Assembly (NCBI GenBank): GCA_033977485.1
Contig: CM066995.1
Coordinates: forward strand, 52,265,162 to 52,329,161
Reading direction: 5' to 3'
DNA: 64,000 nt
Origin: Hydrangea macrophylla
Taxonomy: Eukaryota > Streptophyta > Magnoliopsida > Cornales > Hydrangeaceae
Shown: piece by piece, positions 9,724-21,735 of the stretch
Numbering within the stretch: the first letter of the stretch is position 1
How the letters are laid out: each line of letters opens with the position of its first letter
Translations under genes and position numbers: made by a program
Notes under the pieces: generated by a model
What the model was told of the DNA's origin: nothing
Seen by the model: the letters and a program-made list of their open reading frames with translations, nothing else
The model's database searches: none

Positions 9724-10814
9724 ATGGCCCCCGTTAGCTCTCAAATCCTTTTTCCATGGATGGATACCCTCTCCGGTATCGATAGGCTCAACTTCGAGTA
9801 TTTCAGGCTAAACAATCTCTTCTCCTTCCGACGAATGATTCTAAACGAAAGTTTGCTTCAAGTCGCTGTTCAATGTTGGGATCCTTCGCTCCTCGTCTTC
9901 CATTTCAGTCATCAAGAGATTTGTCCTCTGTTCGAAGAGTTCAGTGCTATCCTTCATACTGACCCTTCCGCGGATCTACTGTTCCTCCGGTGCAAGCCGG
10001 GTATGTTCAGGACTTGGCGGCTCTTCTCCATATATCCCGTGGTGCTGCGGGCTCTCTCGTTCATGACAGACAAGTCAACTTTGAGCGTCTTTCCTCGGTT
10101 TATGCTCTCATTGGGGATCCTTACGACAGCGGGCATCAAGTTATACGGCGTAGCGCTCTATCGATTGCTATGCTTTCTTACTTTCTCTTTCAGTCGTCCT
10201 CCGACATTCTCATACCCATTGCCTGCGGTTTGAGAGAGATGAAGAGTGCAGTCATGCTGGTTCTTGGTGAAACTCTGATAGGACTGGATCGTCTTCATGC
10301 TACCGAGGCCATGTTATCTGCCGGGGCACCTTTTGTTTTGCAGATTTGGCTCATGAAGCATTTAGACCTCTTTATTCACCCTTCCTATCTTCGCGGGTCA
10401 CTTCCTTACGATCGTATGGAGATTCACAGCTTATTTCAATCTGTCGATGCATGGCTTGGTTGGCTCCAGGGCCTCTCTTCTAGTGATATCTGCTGGGTTT
10501 GTCCGTAGTGGATTCATCGCTCTATTGTTGTACGTCTTCCTGGGCGACCTGGCATCTGGTTGCCAAGCTTGCGTGCTACTACTTTCTACATTCCCGATCG
10601 GGTGGTCTGCCAGTTTGGACTTTTACATGATACTACTGAATCTGTGACTGCTGATTTCACCCGAGGGTCCACTTTGCGCCCTTCTATTGTGAAGGCTTTT
10701 ATTGAGGCTTGGCATAGCAGGATGGCTGCTCTGTGCCTGAGGATTCCTGCTCTGACTGTGTCTACTGCCAAGTATCTTCTAGAGATCCAGGCCTTGGTTG
10801 CGAGACGAGCTTGA
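9724..10814 (+). pseudogene. DUF7745-like plant ORF, second antisense cargo of the Tat element
   Basis: A ~360-codon reading frame starts at MAPVSSQILFPWMD and is intact except for one frameshift near 9995-10005 and one TAG at 10506-10508, after which the same frame continues to the TGA at 10812. Recognisable parts are 'VAVQCWDPSLLVFHF' and 'EICPLFEEFSAIL' in the N-terminal third and 'GRPGIWLPSLRATTFYIPDR' in the C-terminal third. They resemble the plant DUF7745 family (found alone or in retroelements), but I assign this from memory of the family pattern. Function is unknown. No introns are needed. Together with the PMD gene it forms a two-gene antisense block. Confidence 0.55.
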
Positions 10815-11470
10815 CAGACACATGCATAATAAAGTAGACGAAAACAGGAAAAAGCTTGACATTTTACAAAACTTTCTGACAGACCCAGCCTACTCTTTTT
10901 ATGCTTTTGAATGTGATTTTCCTTATTTTTCTCTTCAAGAAGTGTTGTTATCTTTAGGAAAGTTCTAACATGTTTAATCAAAATGCTTACTCCTTCGATT
11001 AATCTTTTATGAAGAATTCTCCTTTCAATGTCTTTACTCGACTCTTTACTATACTTTTTGCTTAAATCTTTACTCCTTCTATGCCATGAATTCTCATTTG
11101 TTTTTTTATAGCCAGGTGATCCAAAAAAAGGGGGGTCTTGTATATGGGTTCTTCTGCTAGCAAACGAAGTTTGCCCCTGGTTTTAGGGCTTCGAAGTGGT
11201 TCTGGGCAAACACCAGTTTGCCCTTAGTTTAGCACAGTTTTTTTCTTTTTAGGTTTTCATGGGCCGAAGGCTTTTGAGAGCTCGCCTACTTATCCCCGAA
11301 TGGGTATCAGGCCTGCAGTAGTTCGATTTAGGGTTTGAAAGAAGATGCCACTCGGGCGGTTTTATTTTAATGACCGAACCAAGTAGGTTGCCTACGTATC
11401 CCCTAGTGGGAATCAGGTCAAGCATAGTTCATCAAGGTAGGAGGTTTTGAAAGAAATGGTTTTATGCAAA
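10815..11470. other. Spacer between antisense cargo and integrase, with two pre-PPT modules
   Basis: From 10815 to 11150 is A/T-rich sequence, probably the 3' end of the antisense transcript. At about 11165-11178 the minus strand shows a PPT-like AGGGGCAAAC. Two diverged copies of the 'cctac(g)tatcc...gaatcagg...tagttc' module lie at 11283-11325 and 11389-11431 and match the copy beside the 3' LTR (3609-3652). Confidence 0.6.
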
Positions 11471-12607
11471 CTATTTCTTGAGGCGATCGAGGTTAATCGT
11501 TTGCTTAAATTCAACCCCGTCCAGGTTCATGAGATAGGCCGCCCCTCCAGAGAGGAGCATCTTTATGATGTATGGCCCGACCCAGTTGGGCTTGAATTTT
11601 CCTCTGGGGTCGTAAGCAGGCACTTTCAGTTCTTTGAGGACCAGGTCATCCTCAGCAAGCTTCCTTAGGCGGACCTTTATGTTGAAAGCACGAGCTATTC
11701 TCTTCTGGTATTCACGAGTGTGGTTTACTGCGGCCAATCTCTTCTCATCGAGCAACATCAACTCTTCATACCTTCCCCTCATCCATTCTAGCTCGGTTAC
11801 TTCACATTCTACCAAGACCCTGAGAGAGGGTATTTCTACCTCAATTGGAAGGACTGCCTCCATTCCGTACACTAACGAATACGGTGTAGCACCCGTTGAA
11901 GTCCTCACCGAGGTTCTGTATCCCCACAAAGCAAATGGCAGCTTCTCATGCCAATCCTTGTACATATCCGTCGTTTTTCCCAAGATTGCTTTAACATTCT
12001 TGTTTGCCGCTTCTACTGCTCCATTCGTCTGAGGCCTATACGGGGATGACTGATGGCGAGTGATCTTATACCTTTCTAAGAGCGGGATAACCTCTCCTTG
12101 GAAATGACTGCCATGATCGGAGATAAATTCATTCGAGACCCCATACCTGCAGATTATGTTTTTCTCGATGAAGCTGACCACATCTTTGGCTTTCAAAGTT
12201 GCATACGAGGCTGCCTCTACCCATTTGGTAAAGTAATTGATTGCCACGATTATGTATCGGTGCCCATTGGAAGCCTTCGGAACTATCTCACCAATGATAT
12301 CAATCCCCCATACGGAAAATGGCCAAGGGGTGGTCATGCTATAGAGCTGTGATGGCGGGATGTGCATTAGATTCGCATGAATCTGGCACTTGTGACACCT
12401 TCTAACATATTAACAACAGTCTTTGTCCAAGGTTGTCCAATAATATCCCTGTCGGATGATCTTCTTTGCCAGCATGTGCCCATTCATGTGGGGTCCACAC
12501 ACTCCCTCATGTATTTCCTCCATCATTTTCTTAGCTTCTTTCCCATATAGGCACTCCAGATTATACCTGGTGTAGGATTTCTTCCATAGCTTATCTGCAT
12601 AAATCAT
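11471..12607 (-). pseudogene. Integrase region of the Tat polyprotein
   Basis: The zinc-binding part has HEGVCGPHMNGH and, after a TAA at 12410, CHKC. The catalytic core follows with 'VWGIDIIG' (first D), 'SDHGSHF' (second D) and 'NGAVEAANK' (E). The C-terminal part ends near the 'GKFKPNWVGPYII' motif typical of plant Ty3 integrases. It would insert the cDNA copy in the nucleus. TAA codons at 12611 and 12410 and a frameshift between about 12620 and 12660 break it. Both TAAs replace a residue that is normally Gln. Confidence 0.9.
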
Positions 12608-12935
12608 AAATTAAGCGGCGAATCGTCGAATCGCCTTTCTGTCCTTTTCTGAGGCTCCTTCGGTCTCCTTCTTTAATGAACTTCCACACATCCACATACC
12701 ACGGTATTTCCCCTTCGTCTTCTATGGCCACGACTGTCTCAAATGAGGGCTAATTTCTGATTTCTATGGATAATGGGACCATCGTGACCCCTGAGGGGAT
12801 CTGTATCATTGATGCTAGGGTTGCCAGGGAATTGGCCAATTGGTTTTCCTCTCGGGGAAGGTAGTAGAATGATATCTTCTTGAATTGTCCTTTCAAACTC
12901 TCCAAATAGTCATGGTATGGTCTCAGCTTTTCATG

Positions 12936-13592
12936 CTACACCCTCCAATCTCCCCGCACTTGGGATATGATCAAATTGGAATCTCCGAACACATAAACTT
13001 TTTCAACTTTCAAGGCCAACGCCACCTCCATTCCTACTATGCATGCTTCGTACTCTACCGTGTTATTGGTTGAGTTGTACTTAAGCTTGACGGCTAATGG
13101 GGTAGGAGTTCCATCAGGTGCTACAAGGATAACCCCGACTCCGTAACCTAACTGATTGGCGACCCCATCGAAATACATTCTCCACAAGTCCTCCTTTACC
13201 TCCATTATTCCTTCATCCGGGAACCTGAATTCTCCCTTGTCCTCGGATTCTATAGCGAGGTCGGCTAAAAACTCAGCGACAGCCCTTCCTTTCACAGACT
13301 TGGCAGTGACATACTTGATGTTGAACTCAGCTAGCATCATGGTCCAGCGGGAAATCCTACTAGTCAAGACGGGCTTTTTGAATAGGTATTTTAATGGGTC
13401 CATTCGAGATATCAGGATTACAGGGAAGGTTAGCATGTAGTGGCGAAGGCGACGGGTACACCAAACCAAGGCCCAACAGGCCTTTTCCAAGGGCGAGTAC
13501 TTTAACTCATATCCGACCATTCTTTTGCTCAAATAGTAAATGACTTTTTCCACGTGCCCCTCTTCTCCTTCCTGAGCCAACATACACCCCAT
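12936..13592 (-). pseudogene. Double RNase H region of the Tat polyprotein
   Basis: The first part (GCMLAQEGEEGHVEKVIYYLSKR by position 13592 downward; key motif YYLSKR, then 'YSPLEKACWAL') is the RNase H-like domain attached to RT. The second part ('WRMYFDGVANQLGYGVGVIL', then 'NNTVEYEACIVGMEVAL' and 'VFGDSNLIISQV') is a second, archaeal-type RNase H. A doubled RNase H is diagnostic of the Tat lineage. A TAG at 12936 and another at 12750 interrupt the frame. The linker 12611-12935 runs on in the same frame to about 12660 and shows 'ANSLATLAS' conserved sequence. Confidence 0.85.
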
Positions 13593-13712
13593 CGAATCTT
13601 CGGATACGGAGAGATAAAGTAGCAGGGGTCTCCCAGGTGAAGGTGGTGACAGGACAGGTGGGTTCTGGAGGTAGGTTTTGATTTTGTCGAAAGCTTGTTG
13701 GCAAGGGGTGTC

Positions 13713-14618
13713 CTATTTAAATTTCTCTCCCTTACTGAGTAGTTTGAACAGTGGGTCGCAGGTTAAGGTAAGTTTGGAAATGAAGCGACTGATGAACTGT
13801 ATTCTCTCCAAGAATCTCCTCAGTTCTTTCTCATTTTTTGGTGGGTTCATTTCGGTTATGGCTTTTATTTTGGTGGGGTCCACCTCTATTCCTCTCTGGG
13901 TAATGAGAAATCCCAATAATTTTCTAATAGTGACTCCGAACGTGCATTTCTGCGGGTTTAGCCTCATTTTGAACTCCCTCAATCTCTCAAAGAACTTTCT
14001 CAAAGCCTCTAGGTGCCCTCCCCTCTCCTTGGATTTCACAATCATATCATCCACATATACCTCCACCTCTTTATGGATCATGTTGTGTAGTAAAGTGGTG
14101 GCAGCCCTCTGATAGGTCGCACCTGCATTCTTGAGTCCGAACGGCATGACCCTATAGCAATATGTCCCCCACGGAGTGATGAACGTGGTTTTTTCCCTAT
14201 CCTCGGGTGCCATGAGGATTTGATTATACCCAGAGAATCCATCCATGAAAGATAGAAGCTTGTGTCCCGCAGTGTTATCAACTAGCACGTCGATGTGGGG
14301 TAGCGGGAAGTCGTCTTTAGGGCTCGCCCTGTTTAAGTCTCGAAAATCAACGCAAACCCTAACACGACCATCTTTCTTTGGGATAGGCACAATGTTGGCA
14401 ATCCATTCAGGATACTCGGTGACCATCAAGAATCTAGCCTTTAATTGCTTTTCAACCTCCTCTTTTACTTTAAGTGCCCATTCTGGCCTCATTCGCCTCA
14501 ATTTTTGTTTTATGGGTTTTGAATTGGGAAAGAGAGGAATGTGGTGCTGGACTATTTTTGGATCAATACCTAGCATATCATTATAAGACCATGCAAAAAC
14601 ATCTTTGAATTCATTCAA
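13713..14618 (-). pseudogene. Reverse transcriptase of the Tat polyprotein
   Basis: The stretch opens with 'FKDVFAWSYNDMLGID', then 'KKDGRVRVCVDFRDLNRA', 'PFGLKNAGATYQRA' and the catalytic YVDDMIVKS. This is a full-length Ty3-type RT that copies element RNA into cDNA. The frame is the same as gag and protease. TAA at 14631 precedes it and TAG at 13713 ends it, where the family normally has Trp (KFKW). Confidence 0.92.
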
Positions 14619-14762
14619 TAGATTGATTAGTTATTTGCTTTCTTCATTGCTAAGTGTTGAGCCAATAAAAACATTTTGAGGGTTGTCTTCATTTCCCAGA
14701 TTAATTGTTAAGGTGTTTTCTATGATTTTGCACGCAGATTCATTTTCTTTTTCAACTAATTT

Positions 14763-16739
14763 TTACAATTCATTAGGTATTTCGCATTCATCACATTCAT
14801 TAAGCGCATTCGAGTAGGCGGAATCAGTCATACTTTCATTGATTTTGTTAGGAGTGATTACAACAGACATAGCGATAGTAAGATGCCTCATTTGGGCCAT
14901 TACAGACTCTGGGTGAGGGGGATACTTATCACTAAACTCAAAGACCCACTCCTTGTTGGCTCCCTGCTTGAGCTCCATAGTGTTATAACCTGGCAGTCCC
15001 CCGGTTTCTGTCTTCTCTTCCTTTTCTGGTTCTTCCTCTAGTTCGCCCTCTTCTTCTTTCGGCTCTTCTTCCAGCACATCCTCAACATTCCCCTCCTCAG
15101 CCTCGACTTCCAGACCCTTGTCCTTTTTTCCTTTTCCTTCGGCTTTTACTCCTCCTTCGCTTAACAGGTTCTGCATGACTGGTCCGTCTAGTACACCAAT
15201 CCAATCATTGACGGTAACAGATTTTTTAGGCATTTGCAGAAATGGGTCTTCGTATTTGGAAAATTCGTGGGAGAAAAAGATCTCGAATCCTGGCTATAGA
15301 CATTTGTCTTTCTGGTCCATCCATGGCTCTGGGAAGCCACAGAAGGGGAAATCTTCTCCTTCCTTCATAAAATATCCATTGAGCGTCTTTAGGTAAAGGT
15401 CTAGTGGCGCATCGACGGCCTTCTTCTTTGCCCTTAGTTCCTTCTTTGTCGACTGGTACCCCAGGCCGTGAGTGTGAGTCTGAGTCGGAATGAGCGGGAA
15501 TTCAGGCATGCCCTGAAGGTTCTTCCCCAACCCTAACCCTGGAAAGAAACCCCTTCTCTTCATGATCCCTGCGACCACTGGACTGGCATACTGATCAAAA
15601 TGGAGCGGTAGAAACTCTCTTGGCTTTTCCTCTTCCAACATGCTGATGAACTCGAACCCTCCTATTTTCGCTTCTTCTTCTTGCAATTGAAGTTCTAAGA
15701 CCGGCGCGCTTGATGATGCTTTGGTCAACTGATCCCAACTATCCCCGAGGATATCATAGACTTTGTTCTCCCAGATGCATTTAACCTTCTGATGGATTGT
15801 TGATGGTATGGCCCCCAAACTGTCCAACCAAGGCCTCCTTAATAGCAGATTGAAGGAAGCGGGGATGTCAATGACCTGAAACTCAACTTCTTTTTCAAAA
15901 GGGCCAACAGTGAGACGAAGAAGGACTATCCTCATGACTGTTCTCTGGGTGTTATCGTAGGCTCTTACCCTTTGCTCAGATGGTGTAAATGTTGACTCAT
16001 CTAGGCCCATTCGCTTAGCCGTTCGGAAAGGACATACATTGAGGGCCGATCCATTGTCAACCAGGCAAGCAGACACGACGTTCCCCAAGCATTCGATAGT
16101 GACATATAATGGTTTGTTACGAACGGGCCCTCTCGGAGGCAAGTCATTTGATGAGAAGGTAATAGTTGAAGTCGGGATTTTGTCGATCAGCCCTATGAGA
16201 TCTTCCGGAGTGGTGTTGATAGACACGTCAGATTGGTTTAGAGCGTCTAGGACCGCCTGCTTATGGCGTTTGGAGGCAATCAGCAACCCCCAAATGGTGA
16301 TATTGGTCTGAGTCTTCTTCATCTGCCTTAGAACCCTGTCTTCTTCCTCTTCTTCATTCTTCTTCCCTTTTCCCTTATCTAGGTCTCTCCCAGGGTGATC
16401 TTCCTCTAGCTCATGCGGTTTAAAGTGTCTGCCAGACCGAGTTAAATGACTGACTTCTTCCATTGCCCATAGATTGTCAACTTCTGAATCAACTTTCAAA
16501 GTACCCTCCACCACCTCTGTTTCTTTGTCGCTCTCGTACGAAAGGTCGTCTTTCCCCTGGCCCACGTCTCGACCGTTACTCCCTTGAATCCACCAGTCTG
16601 ACTGTCCCATTTCATTCTCCTTCGGCTGATCCTCCAAAGCACAGATTGTCAAATCCTTAGGCAGCTGGTATGGCTTTCTTGGTGTCCCAGCCTTAGTGAT
16701 TAGCCTAGACGGATCGAAGGTTGCTTCTTCTATCCCCAA
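14763..16739 (-). pseudogene. Protease and G-patch region of the Tat polyprotein
   Basis: The pepsin-type aspartic protease site is 'LVDNGSALNVCP', about 228 codons into the open stretch that starts at 16739. About 170 codons later comes a G-patch-like motif ('RRGFFPGLGLGKNLQG', then 'HGLGYQ'), as seen after the protease in Tat elements. An acidic Glu-rich linker (15020-15110) follows. TAG codons at 16752 and 15294 and a TAA at 14763 interrupt one and the same reading frame. Confidence 0.85.
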
Positions 16740-16898
16740 GAGATAAAGGCCCTACGGTGGTGGCATGGCTCGATGATTCGGAAGCGGATTTTTAGTAACA
16801 TTTGGAGCTTTGGTGGGGGGTTCCAAAATTACCTTATTATCAATGAGGTCTTGAATCTCGTGCCTTAATCTCATGCACCTATCCGTTGAGTGAGCCTT

Positions 16899-18083
16899 CT
16901 ACTGATGAAATTTGCAAAAGAGGTCTCCTTGAAAGTTCGGCGGAATCGGACTTGGTAGAGGTCGAGGTTCCAACTGATGGAGATGCCCCTTTGCTAACAG
17001 TCTATCGAGGGCGGTTGATAGTGACACTCCCAAATCTGAGAACTTCCTTGGCGTTTTGTCCCCTCCTTTCCTCGGTGCTATGGCGAATTTCCTTTCTGGC
17101 CCATTTAGTGCATTGACATCGGTGGGGCCGGAGTGACCTCCCGCTTGTCCTCCGTTGGATCCATAGTTTGGCCTCCTGTACCGGTTTGGTTGTTCTTCTT
17201 TCTTGATTACCCCTTCTTGGATCGCATCCTTTATCCTTGTCCCGACATCGAAAACCTCAGTAAAGGTGTTGATCGACTGGAATCTCATCTTTTCTTGATA
17301 CACTGGCTGTAGATTCTTCATCAGCATTCGGATCTGGTCCTTCTCAGACGGCCTTTGTACCATTTTAGCTGCCTTTCCCCTCCATCTGCTCAGGTATTCG
17401 ACGAATGATTCTTTGCTCCCTTGCCTAGTGGTCTCCAAATCTCGGACAGTGACATCCAAATCTTGATTGTATTCGTATTGCGCCACAAATGCTTTTATCA
17501 CTTCTTCCCATACCCTGGTCTTGGTTGGTTCGAGAGTAAGATACCAGGATTGCGCAGCCCCAGTCAAAGTTTGTTGGAATAGGACTGCCATCATGGTTGT
17601 GCTCAAGCCGCTTGGTTGGAAAGCCCCAATACACATTCTTATATGGCTGCGAGGATTGTCGGTCCCATCAAATTTGTCAAAAATCGGCATCTTGAACCCG
17701 GCGGGCAGTGTCTCACGTACTCCGTTATACAACCCCTCCAATTCCATTAGATAGGAATCAACTCCCTGAGCCTTGCGCATTACCCTTTCCAACTTCTCTA
17801 TTTTCTCGGTTAGTAGCTTTTCCTTCTCGGCTTTCTCTCTGTCTCTGTTGGCCCGTAGTGCATCAGTCTATTGTGCCTCCTGATCATCAAACCAGTCTCC
17901 TTCTCCTCCTCCCAAAGGTGGGTCCATAACAGGAGGAATTACATGTGGTGGTCGCCGATTCAGCTCTTCTATCATCCCCATCATGCGGTTCATGTTTTCG
18001 ACCTGTCGCCTCATCTGCTCCGCTTGTTGTTCTACCAGTGTTCTTAGCCCAGCCATCTCCTCGTTGTTTCTTTCCTCAGTCAT
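16899..18083 (-). pseudogene. gag of the Tat element
   Basis: The start is MTEERNNEEMAGL at 18083, followed by a Glu/Arg-rich coiled-coil segment. The central Retrotrans_gag domain is recognisable by 'PIFDKFDGTDNPRSHI', 'TGAAQSWYLTLEP' and 'ESFVEYLSRWRGKAAKM'. It would form the virus-like particle. TAG codons at 17868 and 16899 break it without shifting frame, and the frame is shared with protease and RT over ~3.5 kb. No CCHC knuckle is evident. Confidence 0.88.
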
Positions 18084-19258
18084 GTTAGCGCCTTCTCTTC
18101 TTACCAGCCTTGCCGTGGGATCCCTAAACCAGGCTTGACTTGATCTAGATGCTATTTCGCTCCTACAGCAAATTTTGATTTTTTTTTTCTTTTAGAATCT
18201 TTTTGTCTTCCTTTTATCACACAAAGATATTTAAGCAAAAACTTTCCTTTTGTATGCCACGCGGATGCAATGCATGTGTGCGTGTGTGCCTACTCTATAT
18301 GCCAAAAAAAAAGAGAAAATCATAATCCTAACACATAAGCACATAAGCACATAAGATCCTCACTCATGTCAAGTGCGCTAATTTCTCCTCTCATTGTGAC
18401 CCTTACTCCTTCTCAGAGGTTGTATATTCAAAATTCATTCAAAAAGCATTTTTTGGACGGTAAAAAGGCTTTTGAAAACAATGCTTGAGGGTGTTAAAAA
18501 AAATGATTGGGTTTTTATTCCGAAAATCACTCTTCCCAAAATAACTTCAAGGATTTTCGTTATTCCTTTTGAAGATGATCAAGTGAAATTATGCCTTAAC
18601 AAATGTTAGTTTGGGAATTTTAATTAAAAGGAGAAAAAAGGTTTTTTTTTTTTGAAAGGGTGAATGAAAACCTTGGAAAAAGAAATTCTTTGGGTAGGGG
18701 GATCACATGACCAGATTATCACCGTACTTTTCATGAATTTGGATACATACAAGGTCAATGATGCTTAGTTAAACATGATATAAGAAGTATAATCTTATAA
18801 TCAGGGTTCAGCATGTTCTCCAAATGAGGAGAAATTGCTAAAAGATGATTAAAATATTATACATCTTTCATCAAGCAAGTATCGTCATCATCTCAAGTAA
18901 TCCCTTCCGGGCATACAAAACTTCCTAGCACATAATCCTAATCACGAATTGATTTCCTAATATTGAAAGGTTCTATAGAAACTACTATGCAAATGCTTGG
19001 TTTTGGTCAAATAAGGGACCCTTGACACACATCCGATAGGATGCTTAATATACCAAATCATGGTACGAGATCAAGGGTGATCACATAGTCCCATGATGAC
19101 TTGAGCGACCGAGTTACCCCGAGCCTCCAAGGTCATAGTTCCGTGCAATCGACTGGCTGGACATGCAAGTAAAATGCAACAGGCACACAAAGATTAATTA
19201 ACTCGATTAAAAGGATATTTTTCAAGTCTAATCCTCAAGCGAACCGAAAATCATAGTT
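18084..19258 (-). other. Untranslated leader of the Tat element
   Basis: About 1.2 kb between the primer site and the gag ATG. A/T-rich, with a poly-T tract near 18182 and no reading frame of note. Long leaders are usual in this lineage. I see no tRNA gene, no short ORF of note and no repeat apart from A/T runs. Confidence 0.6.
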
Positions 19259-19308
19259 CTGGTCTGCGAAACCAGAGATTCTGGGTTCGATCCCCAACAG
19301 AGTCGCCA
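19259..19308. other. Primer binding site extended to a 50-nt tRNA-Arg 3' half
   Basis: The + strand equals the 3' half of a tRNA ending in CCA: anticodon stem CTGGT/ACCAG around the loop CTGCGAA, a 5-nt variable region, the T loop GGTTCGATCC and an acceptor strand ending GAGTCGCCA. Sequence and fold resemble plant tRNA-Arg(ACG), with the loop changed. The element's sense (minus) strand is therefore complementary to the primer over 50 nt, not the usual ~18 (19291-19308). Five bases separate it from the LTR. It is not a tRNA gene: the 5' half is missing and the CCA is encoded. Confidence 0.85.
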
Positions 19309-21614
19309 GATTATGGATATCGCAGTATTCTTACCCACGGCTTTTATTTCAAAATACTTTCTCAAAATCAATTTAAAAAACAAATGAGTCGTCACTTAAT
19401 TTTTAAAAGGAAAAATTAAGAAACCATTTCAAAAGAAAACTGATCTTTTGCGAAACCAAAGATTAAACTAGGTACGGAGATTATGGAATGAGAAGGGAAG
19501 GAGCCCATCGGACTAAAGCACCCCTTCTCATCCTATCTCGCGATAGGCCTCTACTTAACATCCTTTTAATCGATTTATTAGTTTAAGTGTGCCCTCAACC
19601 AATACATATATATAAATAATACATTACACAAGCATGTTAAAAAAGGGTGCAAGATTGCTAATCGACAAAATATCATTCATAAGCCACATAGTTCAAATAG
19701 CAAGCATGATAATGTGCAAATAGGGAACTAGGAAACTTACCCGGGATCCAGCTGCGAATTTAAACATGTAATGCATACATATAAAATAAACCTAAGAAAA
19801 GGTCTCTAATGCATGTAAACACGTAAGGCAAGACCTAGTCTAAGGTGTCGCGCATGGAGTCGAAAATCAAGAAAATCAACAAATGAAATAAACTAGAGAA
19901 GAGATGAGAAATTGTACCTCAAATGCGCTACAAAACAAAGATTAGTCCACATGCTTCACATAATAATATGGTATCAAACAATCAATCCTAATTCTCTAGC
20001 TTAGATCTATCAAGCATGAAATCCAACTTTATTCAATAGCTAGCTCTAATCACACGCATTAATGTACATGAATGAATGGATGTGAACAAGATTAAAACAT
20101 GGATTTATTCACTAATTTGGGTCACCTAGCCTCTGGATTTAAGCTAAGTTATCATTATTCAAAGTATGATTTAGGTCCTAAGGCATTAGGAAACCATTTG
20201 AGTTGAAATAAATAAGATTAGACAAAAACAGTAGTAGTTTTTTTATGAATTACAGAGAGCGGACCAGATCTTAAAAAATGGAAAGACCATACTTCCAACT
20301 GTTGGATCTAAATCATTTTTGGATATGATATGCCTCTGTGAGTCTAGTTTATAACCCAAAAAGAAAATCAAGGTTTGAACGGTTAGATCTCTGGGAATGT
20401 GGAAAACACTAGACATCACTCAGGAATCTGCAACTCTCTGTCTAGAGATTTTGTATGATTTTCTAAAAATATCAAACATATGAGAAACACTTAGATATTT
20501 TTAGGGGATCTTCCTAACACATTAAGGTACCTAGAAAAAATTATTAGAGACCCCGAAAACTCCATTAAGATTCTGATTTATGAATTTCAAAATGGACTTG
20601 CTGTTCTAAAATTTTGGACAGGGAGTTGCATGTTTTAAAATCATGAGACCAAACCATCTTAGGCATTGAATTTCATCAAAACAAAAATTACAACGGTAAA
20701 ACATTGTGTTATTGACATTTTCCCGTTGGTTTCACTTGATTCCAACGGTTAGATTTCGAACTAAAAATCCTTGATCGAAACTGGTTTATGAACTCCACTG
20801 TTTCATTATCAAGTTCAACTTTCATTTGTTAATCCCAACTATTAAACCATGAAGTTGGACTTAAGCTAAACTATTTTCTCCTACCATTTGATGGTCATTG
20901 GAGGCTAGAGACCTTTATATTTGTAGATTTCAAATGAAATATGAATGGACTTCACGAAATCTTCAAGATAATGAATCTAAACCATAGAGATGGGCTTAGA
21001 ATCAAAACTACTTTCTCCTACCATTTGATGGTCATTGGAGATGAAGATATGACTAATACTCATGAGTCTCAAAGGAATATAGAAAGAATTCCATGAAACA
21101 TCAAGCTAGAGGACCCAAGTCATAAGCATGGACTTGGATCCATCTATTTGCTTGTAAAATGAAATGATGATCAAACTTTGACTTCCATGTGAAGTGTAAG
21201 CTTACATGAGATTCAAAACATCAAACTCAAGAGCTTTCAAGGGAGATATTGAAGATCTCCAAGAATCTCAAAAAGAAAACATAAACAAGAAAAATAGAAG
21301 AAGGATCAAGGAATTAGAAACAAAGACTTCCAAGTTTACTTAACAAACTCAAAATCTTAATCAAGAAAAACCAAATGACTTGAAGATTAGAGGCTCAAAA
21401 GAAAGAAAACACAACTAAGATGAGAGGATTACCTTCAAAACTATCCTCAACTTTCTATATTTTGAAGATCTTCCGAACTCTTCTTCAAGCTCTCCAAACT
21501 CTCTCTTTTTTTCTCTCCAAAATGTATTAGTGTAGTGGTAGTAATTTCTTGTCTATCTTTTTTTGTCTCTCTTTGTGTATATTGTTGTGTGTTCTCCCAA
21601 GGAAGATCCTCCTT

Positions 21615-21622
21615 CTTTTATA
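21615..21622 (-). promoter_or_regulatory. TATA box of the 5' LTR promoter
   Basis: The minus strand reads TATAAAAG, identical to the copy at 2747-2754. Transcription would start some 30 bases further left and run through the leader into gag. The palindrome clusters at 21736-22075 lie 110-450 bp upstream. Confidence 0.6.
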
Positions 21623-21735
21623 GACAAAATTACCAAGTATTCTCAATGAATTCGGAGTAAAAGACAGGTGTAAATGTCTCATTTGATGTTACAATACGTA
21701 CTCCCTGAAAATAGACAGATTGTTGCATAGGGCGG

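Noticed and set aside
19259..19308. Functional tRNA-Arg gene
   Set aside because: Only the 3' half is present, CCA is encoded and it abuts an LTR, so it is the retrotransposon's primer-complementary region.
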